Shown one piece after another: positions 21,501-29,542 of a DNA stretch of 33,220 nucleotides. Each line of letters opens with the position of its first letter. Position 1 is the stretch's first letter. The position numbers and the translations under genes were made by a program. Below the pieces are notes generated by a model. It was not told where the DNA came from. It saw only the letters and a list, made by a program, of their open reading frames with translations, and made no database searches. The DNA lies in contig JBCCQH010000092.1 in assembly GCA_039024435.1 (NCBI GenBank), positions 1 to 33,220 of the forward strand. Direction: 5' to 3'. This DNA comes from JBCCQH01 sp039024435 (GTDB lineage Bacteria; Bacteroidota; Bacteroidia; J057; JADKCL01).

Positions 21501-23972
21501 ATGAAACGGTTACTCACTTTTCTGTGTCTCGCTATTGTCGCTCAATCAATTTTTGCCCAAGGTGTCGCCATCAACACCGATAACAGCACCCCGGATGGCT
21601 CGGCCATCCTCGATATCAAAAGCACCGCCAAAGGGATCCTGATCCCCCGCATGACCTCAGCCCAGCGGACCGGCATCAGCTCGGTCGCGACCGGCCTGCT
21701 CGTCTTTGATACCGGAACCAACTCATTTTGGTACTACGACTCCGCCAGCTGGATCGAACTCGTCGCCGGCCAAGGATTCGGCCTGGTCGACGACGACAGC
21801 GATACCCAAATCCAGGTGGAAGAAGCCACCGACGAAGACATCATCCGATTTGACCTCGCCGGCACTGAGCGCTTTGTCATGGAAGGCGCCCGCCTCGAAG
21901 TCGTGAATTCCGGCTTCTCCGTATTTGTGGGGGAAGGCGCTGGAGCCGCCGATAACCTTTCGAACAACAACAACGTGGCCATCGGCTACCAAGCCTACGA
22001 TGCGGCCACCAACAGCCTCAATAACGTCGCGGTCGGCTACCGGTCCCAAACTGCGGCGACTGGCGGACTCGGCAATGCTTCGGTGGGACATTCCACCTTG
22101 CTTGCCCTGACCACTGGGGACTACAACTCGATGTTGGGGACCGACGCTGGCCGCACCATGACCTCCGGTAACTTTAATAGTGCCATCGGTTCGGCGGCCT
22201 TGCTCGACAACACCACCGGCTCAAACAACATCGCCATCGGCACCGCCGCCCTGGGCGACAACACCACCGCCAACAACAACACCGCCGTCGGGTACCAAGC
22301 GGCCCGGGAAAACCGCACCGGCACCGGTCTGGCGGTCCTCGGCTACCAAGCCGCCTTCAACAACCTCACCGGCGTCAACCTGACCGCCATCGGTTTCCAA
22401 TCCCTCTACAACAACACTGGCAACTACAACACCGCCGTCGGTTACCGGGCCGCTTACTCGAACACCTCTGGCTACTCCAATACTGCCATCGGCAACGCCG
22501 CCCTCTACGATGTCACCAATGGCTACCAAAACACCGCCATCGGGGACAGCGCGGCCTACAACAATTCGACCGGTTTCCGCAACGTCGCCATCGGGTACCG
22601 CGCCCTCTACACCAATGCCTCGGCCGACTACACGGTGGCGATCGGCTACAACGCCCTCGCCACTGCGGGCAGTGGGGCCAACTTTAATGTCGTCGTCGGC
22701 GCCTTTGGAGCCGATGCGCTGACCGCCGGCGATTACAATACCGGAATTGGTTACCAAAATCTCACTGACTTGACCACCGGATCTTACAACTCTGCTTTGG
22801 GTTACCAGTCGCTCTTCAACCTCACCACCGGCTTGTACAACACCGGGCTGGGTGCACGCGCCCTGTACGACAATACCACGGGCAGCTACAACTCCGGATT
22901 CGGCTACAACTCGGGCTACGACAACGCCACTGGCACCTACAATACCTCCATCGGTTACCGTTCCCTGGAAGACAATGTCAACGGGAACTACAACACTGCC
23001 GTCGGTGCGATGTCCCTCACCAATTCGAACCTCTCCACCAACAACACCGCGGTCGGCTACTACGCCGGTTACGATGCCGCCAGTGGGGGCAATGACAATA
23101 CTTTTCTCGGCTACCGCGCGGGAGAAAACCTGACCACCGCCGACGAAAACGTCCTCCTGGGTTCCAGCGTAGCCTCCGCCCTCACGACGGGCAGCCGCAA
23201 TGTTGCCATTGGGGTCGATGCCCTCAACGCGACCACCACCGGCTATCAGAATGTCGCCATCGGCACCGACGCCCTTGACGTCAACACCGCCGGCTACGAA
23301 AATGTCGCCATTGGCACCAATGCTTTGGAGAACCTCACCACCGGCGGTTTCAACGTGGCCATCGGGCGCCGCGCGGGAGACGGCATCAGCACCACCAACC
23401 GCAACGTCTTTGTGGGCTATTGGTCCGATGCCATCGGCGGCCAGGACTACAGCACGGCCCTGGGCTACTTCGCCGCCGCCACCGCCGATTTTCAGGTGCG
23501 GGTCGGTTACACCGGTATCACCTCCATCGGGGGCTACGCCGGCTGGACCAACCTCTCCGATGGCCGCTTCAAGAACAACGTCCAGAATGATGTTGCGGGA
23601 CTTGACTTTATCATGCGCCTGCGCCCGGTGACGTACAATGTGGACGTGGCTGGCCTTGACCGTTTTCTCGGCATCGATAAAAAAGCCGAAGCCGACGGCG
23701 ATCCCAATTACCAGTCTCACGTACAGGAACTCTCCTCCGTCGTCCACACCGGTTTCATTGCCCAGGAAGTTGAGGCCGCCGCCCAGCAAATCGGGTATGA
23801 CTTCAGCGGGATTGATAAGCCCAAAAACAGCCAAGACCACTACGGCCTACGCTACGGCGAATTTGTCGTCCCCCTCGTAAAAGCCGTGCAGGAACAGCAA
23901 GAGATGATCAAGGCCCAGCAGGAACAGATCCGCGCCTTGGAAGACCGCCTGAACGCCGCCTTGACCCGCTAA
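21501..23972 (+). CDS. Surface fibre protein: YadA-like repeats with C-terminal peptidase S74 chaperone domain
   Basis: An 823-residue secreted protein. Signal peptide residues 1-19 (RLLTFLCLAIVAQSIFA). Residues 20-150 match the usual N-terminus of such Bacteroidota proteins (GVAINTDNSTPDGSAILDI, KGILIPRMTSAQR). Residues about 158-670 are roughly 30 units of a ~17-residue N-x-A-[IV]-G-x-x-A-L-x-x-N-T-T-G-x-x motif, which should form a left-handed trimeric beta-roll as in YadA heads. Residues about 684-823 are a peptidase S74 (endosialidase chaperone) domain with the self-cleavage dyad S686 and K691 (SDGRFK), ending in a coiled coil (about 785-820). S74 domains assist trimer folding and then cut themselves off. 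No T9SS or YadA anchor domain is present. ATG 21501 chosen at the signal peptide. The next gene follows after 11 nt. Confidence 0.9.
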   Translation: MKRLLTFLCLAIVAQSIFAQGVAINTDNSTPDGSAILDIKSTAKGILIPRMTSAQRTGISSVATGLLVFDTGTNSFWYYDSASWIELVAGQGFGLVDDDSDTQIQVEEATDEDIIRFDLAGTERFVMEGARLEVVNSGFSVFVGEGAGAADNLSNNNNVAIGYQAYDAATNSLNNVAVGYRSQTAATGGLGNASVGHSTLLALTTGDYNSMLGTDAGRTMTSGNFNSAIGSAALLDNTTGSNNIAIGTAALGDNTTANNNTAVGYQAARENRTGTGLAVLGYQAAFNNLTGVNLTAIGFQSLYNNTGNYNTAVGYRAAYSNTSGYSNTAIGNAALYDVTNGYQNTAIGDSAAYNNSTGFRNVAIGYRALYTNASADYTVAIGYNALATAGSGANFNVVVGAFGADALTAGDYNTGIGYQNLTDLTTGSYNSALGYQSLFNLTTGLYNTGLGARALYDNTTGSYNSGFGYNSGYDNATGTYNTSIGYRSLEDNVNGNYNTAVGAMSLTNSNLSTNNTAVGYYAGYDAASGGNDNTFLGYRAGENLTTADENVLLGSSVASALTTGSRNVAIGVDALNATTTGYQNVAIGTDALDVNTAGYENVAIGTNALENLTTGGFNVAIGRRAGDGISTTNRNVFVGYWSDAIGGQDYSTALGYFAAATADFQVRVGYTGITSIGGYAGWTNLSDGRFKNNVQNDVAGLDFIMRLRPVTYNVDVAGLDRFLGIDKKAEADGDPNYQSHVQELSSVVHTGFIAQEVEAAAQQIGYDFSGIDKPKNSQDHYGLRYGEFVVPLVKAVQEQQEMIKAQQEQIRALEDRLNAALTR
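21973..23510 (+). repeat. In-gene tandem repeat of ~51 bp (about 30 units)
   Basis: The YadA-like units recur every 51 bp, for example three in a row starting NVAIGVDAL, NVAIGTDAL and NVAIGTNAL near 23200-23340. Units differ mostly at synonymous and loop positions. Such an array can gain or lose units by slippage or recombination without breaking the frame. Confidence 0.8.
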
Positions 23973-23983
23973 TCCAAGCCCTT

Positions 23984-25429
23984 ATGAAAAAGCTACTTTA
24001 CATCATCGCTTTCTTGCCGGTGGGGCTCTGGGGCCAGAGTTATTTGCACAACAATGGCGCCAATGTGGTCATCGACGCCGGGACCCAGGTCCGCGTGGAA
24101 GATGGGGGCGTCGTCAACCAGAGCGGGGGCGAGGTTACCAATGAAGGCAATATCTACCTGGACCGCGACTGGACTCAGACCGGGGCGACCTACGACGGAG
24201 GTGGCTGGATGTGGTTTGAAGGCACCGCCGACCAAAACGTCAACGCGACCTGGATTCCGCGCCTGCGCGTCGACAATGGCAACCGACTCATTCTCGGAAA
24301 CTCGATCACCGTCAGCACCCAGGTGGACCTGCAAAACAATGGCCGCATCCAGCTCGGCACCCACAACTTGCGCTTGTCGTCGGCGGCCACTTTGGTTGGC
24401 TACGACAATGTCAACCACGTCATCACCAACGGCACCGGCTCCCTGGTGCAAACCGCCAGCCCGATCTCCGGGATGAAGGTATTTCCAGTGGGGAATTCCA
24501 GTTACAACCCGGCTTTCCTCACAAATTCCGGCACCACCGACGAATTTTCGGTTCGGGTGGAAGACCTCGTCTACCAGCAGGGGGTCAGCGGTCTGCCGGA
24601 GACGAACAACATCGTAGACCGGACCTGGTACGTGGATGAAGACGCGGCAGGTGGATCGAATGTGGACCTAACCCTGCGTTGGAACGCGGCGGATGAAACT
24701 GCGACTTTTGACCGGACGACCTGTTCGGTAACCCATTGGGATGGGGGTGGATGGGTCACGTACGGCTACTCGGTCGCGAACAATGTCGGTAGCGGTTACT
24801 ACGAGCAGACCTGGCCGGGATTGGTGAGCTTCAGCCCGTTTGCCGTGCAGGATGACAATGAGCCCTTGCCGGTCACGCTGCTGGACTTCACCGCGATTCG
24901 CCTCGATCCACAGACCGCCCGCCTCGATTGGAGCACCGCCGATGAAGTGCGCAACCGGGGATTTGCCGTGGAACGCCGCCTCAGCAACGAAGTCGATTTT
25001 ACCCAAGTGGGCTGGGTCGATGGAGCGGGGACGAGCAGCGGAACGACCAGCTACGACTTCTACGACCCGAACAATTGGTCGGGATTGTCGCACTACCGCC
25101 TCCGTCAGGAAGACATGGACGGCGCCTTCACCTATTCCGAGGTGCGTACCATCCGCGGACTTGACGGCCAGCCTACGATCACCGTCTGGCCCAACCCCGT
25201 CCGCACGAATCTCGAGATCCAGTTCGATCATTTTGGAGAGGAAACCGTCGAGGTACAGATTTGGTCCACCGAGGGCAAGCAAGTCTTTCGCCAGCCCGTT
25301 GAGGTCAACGGCAGCCAGCGCCTCACGATCACCCAGACCGCTGATCTCGCAGCCGGTATGTACAATGTCCAAGTCCACACGCCTTCCCGCCCGACCTTTA
25401 CCCAGAAGTTTTTGAAGTTGGGGGACTGA
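23984..25429 (+). CDS. Secreted T9SS-sorted protein, partner of the S74 fibre
   Basis: A 481-residue protein with signal peptide (KKLLYIIAFLPVGLWG). Residues about 20-170 are a beta-helix-like stretch of short strands (NVVIDAGTQVRVEDGGVVNQ, GNIYLDRDW, NRLILGNSITVSTQVDLQNN). Residues about 175-290 are a beta domain with MKVFPVGNSSYNPAF. Residues about 295-395 are a fibronectin-like module (LPVTLLDFTAIRL, DEVRNRGFAVERRL, HYRLRQEDMDG). The last ~85 residues are a type A T9SS sorting domain (TVWPNPVRTNLEIQF to the end), which directs export through the outer membrane and attachment to the surface. The gene starts 11 nt after the S74 gene, so they form an operon. Such neighbours may anchor or cap the fibre; that is inference. 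Confidence 0.88.
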   Translation: MKKLLYIIAFLPVGLWGQSYLHNNGANVVIDAGTQVRVEDGGVVNQSGGEVTNEGNIYLDRDWTQTGATYDGGGWMWFEGTADQNVNATWIPRLRVDNGNRLILGNSITVSTQVDLQNNGRIQLGTHNLRLSSAATLVGYDNVNHVITNGTGSLVQTASPISGMKVFPVGNSSYNPAFLTNSGTTDEFSVRVEDLVYQQGVSGLPETNNIVDRTWYVDEDAAGGSNVDLTLRWNAADETATFDRTTCSVTHWDGGGWVTYGYSVANNVGSGYYEQTWPGLVSFSPFAVQDDNEPLPVTLLDFTAIRLDPQTARLDWSTADEVRNRGFAVERRLSNEVDFTQVGWVDGAGTSSGTTSYDFYDPNNWSGLSHYRLRQEDMDGAFTYSEVRTIRGLDGQPTITVWPNPVRTNLEIQFDHFGEETVEVQIWSTEGKQVFRQPVEVNGSQRLTITQTADLAAGMYNVQVHTPSRPTFTQKFLKLGD

Positions 25430-25430
25430 G

Positions 25431-25454
25431 GCCGCAGTTTGCGGCGGTGTTTTC
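25431..25454 (+). terminator. Terminator of the S74/T9SS operon
   Basis: GCCGCA (25431-25436) and TGCGGC (25440-25445) form a 6-bp hairpin with a GTT loop, starting one base after the stop and followed by GGTGTTTT. It separates this operon from the convergent DUF1501 gene. Confidence 0.5.
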
Positions 25455-25492
25455 GCAATTCGGGGGCTTCAACCAGGGGGGGATTTCCGCGT

Positions 25493-26719
25493 TTATCCGA
25501 GAAATCCCAGCCGCCGGTAGCCATTAAAGTTGGGAAACACCGCCGATACGTCCCCCAAATCCATTCTTTCGCGGAGAATTTCTCCCAGAACACTGCGGTA
25601 ATCCGTGGTGATTGCCAGATCTACGCCTTTGTCCAGGGACTCGGTGCGCAGACCCGGCCACTGGCCGTACATCCGTCCCCCCTGCACCTGGCCGCCGAGC
25701 ACCATCATCATATTGCCGTAGCCGTGGTCCGTACCCTCACTTTTGTTGGCCCGGAGGCGCCGCCCAAATTCACTCATGACCAGCACCGTCAACCGCTCGT
25801 GGTACTCGGAAAGATCCTCGTAAAAAGCGGCCAGCGATTGAGACAGCGCCCGGACCAGCTCCGGGAAAACGTAGTGCTGGTGCTCGTGGGTGTCCCAGCC
25901 GCCGAAATCCACCTGCCCGATGCGCAGGCCCAGATCCAGTTTGATCATCGAGGCCAGCGTCCGCAAGGACTGGGACAGTTCATTCCCCAAACCCTCCTCC
26001 GGATATCCCACGCCTTCGTCGAGGCGGCTACCCCCCTGCACTTCCTGCTGGATCAACCCGATGGCGTCCAAGGTCGTTTGCGCCGCCTGGTCCACCGCGC
26101 CCGCGCCGCGGTACCAATCGCGGAGAAGATCCGGGTAGCGGATCACCTCCATCAGATTGAAATCCTGGGGTGAACTCAAGCTCACCGCCTTGCCGTAGCC
26201 GCGCATCGCCACCGGCAGCGAACCCGACCCCGAAATGGCGGGCAATTGCCCCCCAGCCGCCACCGCAGCAAAGTACCGCGCCATCCAGCCCTGCGCCGAA
26301 CCGGAACGCTGTTGCAGCCCCCGTTCGATCAAGTCCATCGCCACAAAGTGGCTCCGCGTGCCGTTTTGCAGCCCGCAAGCGTGCAAGATCGCCAGGTCTC
26401 CCTGGTCGTACAGCTCCTTGAGTTCTTTCGCTGCCGGATGCAGGCGGAAGCCCACCTCACCCAAGCCATTTTGCAGGCGCAGGCCCGCCCGCTCGCCTTT
26501 CTCGCGCACCTTGAGGTGAGCGGGGCGGGCATCCTGGTACACCTGATCCGAACTTGGGCCGACCAGGTTGAGCCCATCGCAGCCACCCCGCAAAAAGACC
26601 AGCACCAGGATGTGGTCCTGTTCCGAGGGAAGAAAAGGCGCCGAAAATACGCGCAGGGGACCGGTCGCCAGCAGGGAAAGGCCGGCTCCACATCCAATTA
26701 GGAAATCTTTTCTGTTCAT
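25493..26719 (-). CDS. DUF1501 family protein
   Basis: A 408-residue exported protein of the DUF1501 family (alkaline phosphatase/sulfatase-like fold). The N-terminus MNRKDFLIGCGAGLSLL has an RK pair rather than the usual twin-arginine RR before a hydrophobic stretch, so Tat export is likely but not perfect. Family signatures are HILVLVFLRGGCDGLNLVGP near the start, WMARYFA, FGGWDTHEHQHYVFPEL and LVMSEFGRRLRANKSEGTDH with GGQVQGGRMYG near the end. The biochemical activity is not established. It lies 11 nt downstream of the DUF1800 gene; the pair occurs together in many genomes of Bacteroidota and Planctomycetota. The start ATG is at 26719. Confidence 0.93.
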   Translation of the reverse strand: MNRKDFLIGCGAGLSLLATGPLRVFSAPFLPSEQDHILVLVFLRGGCDGLNLVGPSSDQVYQDARPAHLKVREKGERAGLRLQNGLGEVGFRLHPAAKELKELYDQGDLAILHACGLQNGTRSHFVAMDLIERGLQQRSGSAQGWMARYFAAVAAGGQLPAISGSGSLPVAMRGYGKAVSLSSPQDFNLMEVIRYPDLLRDWYRGAGAVDQAAQTTLDAIGLIQQEVQGGSRLDEGVGYPEEGLGNELSQSLRTLASMIKLDLGLRIGQVDFGGWDTHEHQHYVFPELVRALSQSLAAFYEDLSEYHERLTVLVMSEFGRRLRANKSEGTDHGYGNMMMVLGGQVQGGRMYGQWPGLRTESLDKGVDLAITTDYRSVLGEILRERMDLGDVSAVFPNFNGYRRLGFLG

Positions 26720-26730
26720 GAGGCGGAGAG

Positions 26731-28338
26731 TTAGCGGGTTTGGAAATCAGGGGAAAGCGCGATCAGGCTGACCAGTTGTCGGACTTTGAATTCAAATCCG
26801 TCGGGGTGATGTTTCCGCAAATAGGGAACGGTGGCGCCTTCGATTTCTTGCGCAAAGACGCGCTTGAGTCCCGGGCGCAGCCGTTCTGGAGCCGGCTTTC
26901 CGAGCAAGCGCCGGGACCAAAAGTCGATCAGCTTGTCCGGTGTATCCAGGGTGTCGGCGCATTGATCGGTGAGGCGGCCCTGCAACATTCCGCCTTCGTC
27001 TTCGTCGGCGAAAAGGACGAGCGGCATCGTGTTCCACCGCTTCAGCAGCATATCGGTATTCAGCCAGTGCCCCGCGTGGTCAGGGTGTCCGGTCGGTGCG
27101 GAAAAAGAGAAATAGGAATACCCCATTTCCCGCAGCCACCAGTACAGCACTTGCCCCGGTTTGATCACCGGACCCAGGCTCCGCGCCAAGGAAGCAATCA
27201 GGTGGTTTGGGCGCTTCACTTTTTCGCAGCCACTTTCGGTGAACTCCGGGGAAAGCAAGATGGTGCGCACCACTTGTGCGATCTGATCGGGGGCCTTTTG
27301 ATTTTGCTGCCAGACCTGGGTGGCGCGCTCCACGAGCGCCGCCGGTGGTTCATCGGCTACCAACCAGCGGCAGAGCTTTTGGCAGAGGTGACGGGCCGTT
27401 CCGGGATGGTAGGCAAGCAGATCCAGTACTCGCTGCCCATCCCGTTCGGGGCCTTGGTGGGAGCGGAATTCCACGCCGAGGACGCGTTTTTGGTAGTGAT
27501 CGTGCCACTGATCACAGTAGTGAAATTTGCCGGTGGCCGGAAACCGGATGCCTCCGTCGTGTTCCTCACCGTCCCCGACCGTCCAGCCGGTAAAGGCCCG
27601 CGCCGCTTCGTAGACATCCTCGTCGATGTAGCCTTCGGCCTTGCCTTCCCCAGCGCCCGGTACCTCCCGCCACTCGTCGTACAGGTGGTTGTAGTAGTTT
27701 TCGGCCCCGAGCGTGTGGAGTTCGAAGAGTTCCCGCGCGTAGTTTTCGTTCGCTGGCCCGGAACGGCTGAAAGCATTGTCCAGGTAAAGCAGCATGCAAG
27801 GCGATTTTGCGGTGGCTTCCAGGAAGGTGCGAAAATTGCCAAAGGTGTGCTTGCGGATCACTTCCCGGTCCCAAACCGGGAAGACCAGCGGAATGTAATC
27901 GTGCGCTTCAATGCTGACATTGAAGTGGTTGTGCCAAAATTCCGCCAGGATCTCCTGCAACTGCCACTGGCTGTGCAACATCCGCAACCAAGTCATCAGA
28001 AAGGTTTCAAAGGATGGTCGACGGAATACGTGGTCTGGTGGTTCTTCCATGCCCTTGACCAGGGCCAGCAGTCCGGCGGTATCGCGCGGGTAGAGTTCCA
28101 GGGGAAATTCGCGTTCCACCTCGCGCTTGCCCACCTCAATCTCCAATTTGTAGCGGAAATCGGCCACGATGGCTTGCAAATCGGGATCGGCCTCCGTCGG
28201 ATTCAATTGTTGGTCGACCCAGGCTTCCCAGCCGAGCTTTTCGAGATCGGCCCGCAAGGATGGAGTCGGCCCGTAGGTGACCCGGTTCAGGAGGGCAAAG
28301 GCAGAGGCTTGGGGCGGCACCATTGTTTTGTCCGGCAT
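26731..28338 (-). CDS. DUF1800 family protein
   Basis: A 535-residue protein of the DUF1800 family. Signatures are LLNRVTYGPTPSLRADLE at the N-terminus, MLHSQWQLQEILAEFWHNHF, FRTFLEATAKSPCMLLYLDN, ANENYARELFELHTLG and YEAARAFTGWTV. The N-terminus MPDKTMVPPQASAF has no signal peptide, although the partner DUF1501 protein has one. The family's activity is unknown. DUF1800 and DUF1501 proteins are found as an operon pair across several phyla, and here DUF1501 follows after 11 nt, so a joint role is very likely. The upstream 207 bp (28339-28545) should hold the promoter; I see no clear box in it. Confidence 0.93.
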   Translation of the reverse strand: MPDKTMVPPQASAFALLNRVTYGPTPSLRADLEKLGWEAWVDQQLNPTEADPDLQAIVADFRYKLEIEVGKREVEREFPLELYPRDTAGLLALVKGMEEPPDHVFRRPSFETFLMTWLRMLHSQWQLQEILAEFWHNHFNVSIEAHDYIPLVFPVWDREVIRKHTFGNFRTFLEATAKSPCMLLYLDNAFSRSGPANENYARELFELHTLGAENYYNHLYDEWREVPGAGEGKAEGYIDEDVYEAARAFTGWTVGDGEEHDGGIRFPATGKFHYCDQWHDHYQKRVLGVEFRSHQGPERDGQRVLDLLAYHPGTARHLCQKLCRWLVADEPPAALVERATQVWQQNQKAPDQIAQVVRTILLSPEFTESGCEKVKRPNHLIASLARSLGPVIKPGQVLYWWLREMGYSYFSFSAPTGHPDHAGHWLNTDMLLKRWNTMPLVLFADEDEGGMLQGRLTDQCADTLDTPDKLIDFWSRRLLGKPAPERLRPGLKRVFAQEIEGATVPYLRKHHPDGFEFKVRQLVSLIALSPDFQTR

Positions 28339-28545
28339 CTTTTCGTGTTTACCAGTGGTTGGGTAGGGAGCCGCAAAAACCGCGCCTCTTTGGTTTGCGA
28401 TTGCGTTGCGGCCAGGTTCAATTTACTGGAAATACGCCGCGCGGGGAAAATACCCTACGATAAAATGCGGCAAAACCTTGCGTGGACCTGGGAACCGCTC
28501 GCTAGGTGCTCACCGCGACGGCGCTGGACGTTGTTCCATCCCCCG

Positions 28546-29418
28546 TCAGGCTTTGCGCCGCCAGGGAAAGGGAAACAACGAGGGGGTCCGGTCCATGTAG
28601 GCCCGGAATTGCGGCCGCCGTTTCTGAGATCGCCGGTCCATCAAGGGGATGCTGATGAAGTAGAACAACAGGGTGATTGCCGCGGCTCCGGCGGCGGTCC
28701 AGTACAGGGCGGGATCGACGGCGAAGGCCATGAGCCACAAGCCCCACCAGCCCATGACTTCACCCAGGTAATTGGGGTGGCGGCTGAACTCCCAAAGGCC
28801 AGCGGTCATGATTTTGCCCCGGTTGGCTGGGTCCTGGCGAAAGCCGCGCATCTGTCCGTCGGCCACATAGCTCACAATGATCGAGCTGAGGAAAATGATT
28901 GCCCCGAGAAAATCCCAGCCGTTGAGGGGGCCGTCGCTTTCGAGCATCGCGTAATAGGCCGGAATGCAAGCAAGGTAGACCAACACCGTCGGAAAGACAT
29001 GGACCCCGGAAAAGCTGATCAGCCAATACAATTTGGGATATTGGTTGCGGAAATTGACGTAGCGCCAATCTTCCTTTTCCAAGCCCGGCCAATCGCGCAA
29101 AAAATTGCTGGTGAGCCGAATGCCGTAAAGCAGCATCAGGGCCGCGGTGATCCAGCCGCGGGCATCGCCCGGATCGGGCAGGAGGAACAGGTAGCCGACC
29201 GCGATGACCATGGGCTTGACGCTCCAATAGGGATCATAGAGGCTGGAATTGTTGAAGATCACGGAAAAGATGAAAATTGTCACCGTTCCCGCGGCGTCTC
29301 CGGCGGCCACGGCCCAGAGCAGGTGCCAATCGGAAAAGTGACGGGCGACCAACACGGCCACCCCAATCGTGACCGTATAGGTCAGGGTCTGGGCGAGGAT
29401 TCCACGGAGTTTTTTCAT
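28546..29418 (-). CDS. DUF1295 (steroid 5-alpha-reductase-like) membrane protein
   Basis: A ~290-residue integral membrane protein with six or seven hydrophobic segments (LTYTVTIGVAVLVARHF, LLWAVAAGDAAGTVTIFIF, VKPMVIAVGYLFLLP, TVLVYLACIPAYYAML, WDFLGAIIFLSSIIVSYV and two near the end). The C-terminal motif TAGLWEFSRHPNYLGEVMGWW is the hallmark of the DUF1295/isoprenylcysteine methyltransferase-like group, which binds NAD(P)H or SAM at the membrane. Members are annotated as steroid 5-alpha-reductase-like, but the true substrate is unknown. I prefer ATG 29418 (MKKLRG); ATG 29439 would add seven residues. It stands alone, downstream of DUF1800 on the same strand. Confidence 0.88.
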   Translation of the reverse strand: MKKLRGILAQTLTYTVTIGVAVLVARHFSDWHLLWAVAAGDAAGTVTIFIFSVIFNNSSLYDPYWSVKPMVIAVGYLFLLPDPGDARGWITAALMLLYGIRLTSNFLRDWPGLEKEDWRYVNFRNQYPKLYWLISFSGVHVFPTVLVYLACIPAYYAMLESDGPLNGWDFLGAIIFLSSIIVSYVADGQMRGFRQDPANRGKIMTAGLWEFSRHPNYLGEVMGWWGLWLMAFAVDPALYWTAAGAAAITLLFYFISIPLMDRRSQKRRPQFRAYMDRTPSLFPFPWRRKA

Positions 29419-29542
29419 GGGCGCAGTGAGCTTGGGCACCGAATATACAATGCGGTCACGTGCCCGGGCAAATATCCCCCCGGAAGCCGGAAATTGGTCT
29501 CAAAGCCGACAAGTTATGGTGCCATGGTCCCGCCGATGCAAG

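Noticed and set aside
21973..23510. Regular 51-bp repeats as a CRISPR array
   Set aside because: The repeats are in-frame coding units of a surface protein, contiguous and without unique spacers.
22221..23840. 539-codon - strand frame, Gly/Val-rich and repetitive
   Set aside because: It is the complement of the YadA-like repeat array and its repeats simply mirror that array.
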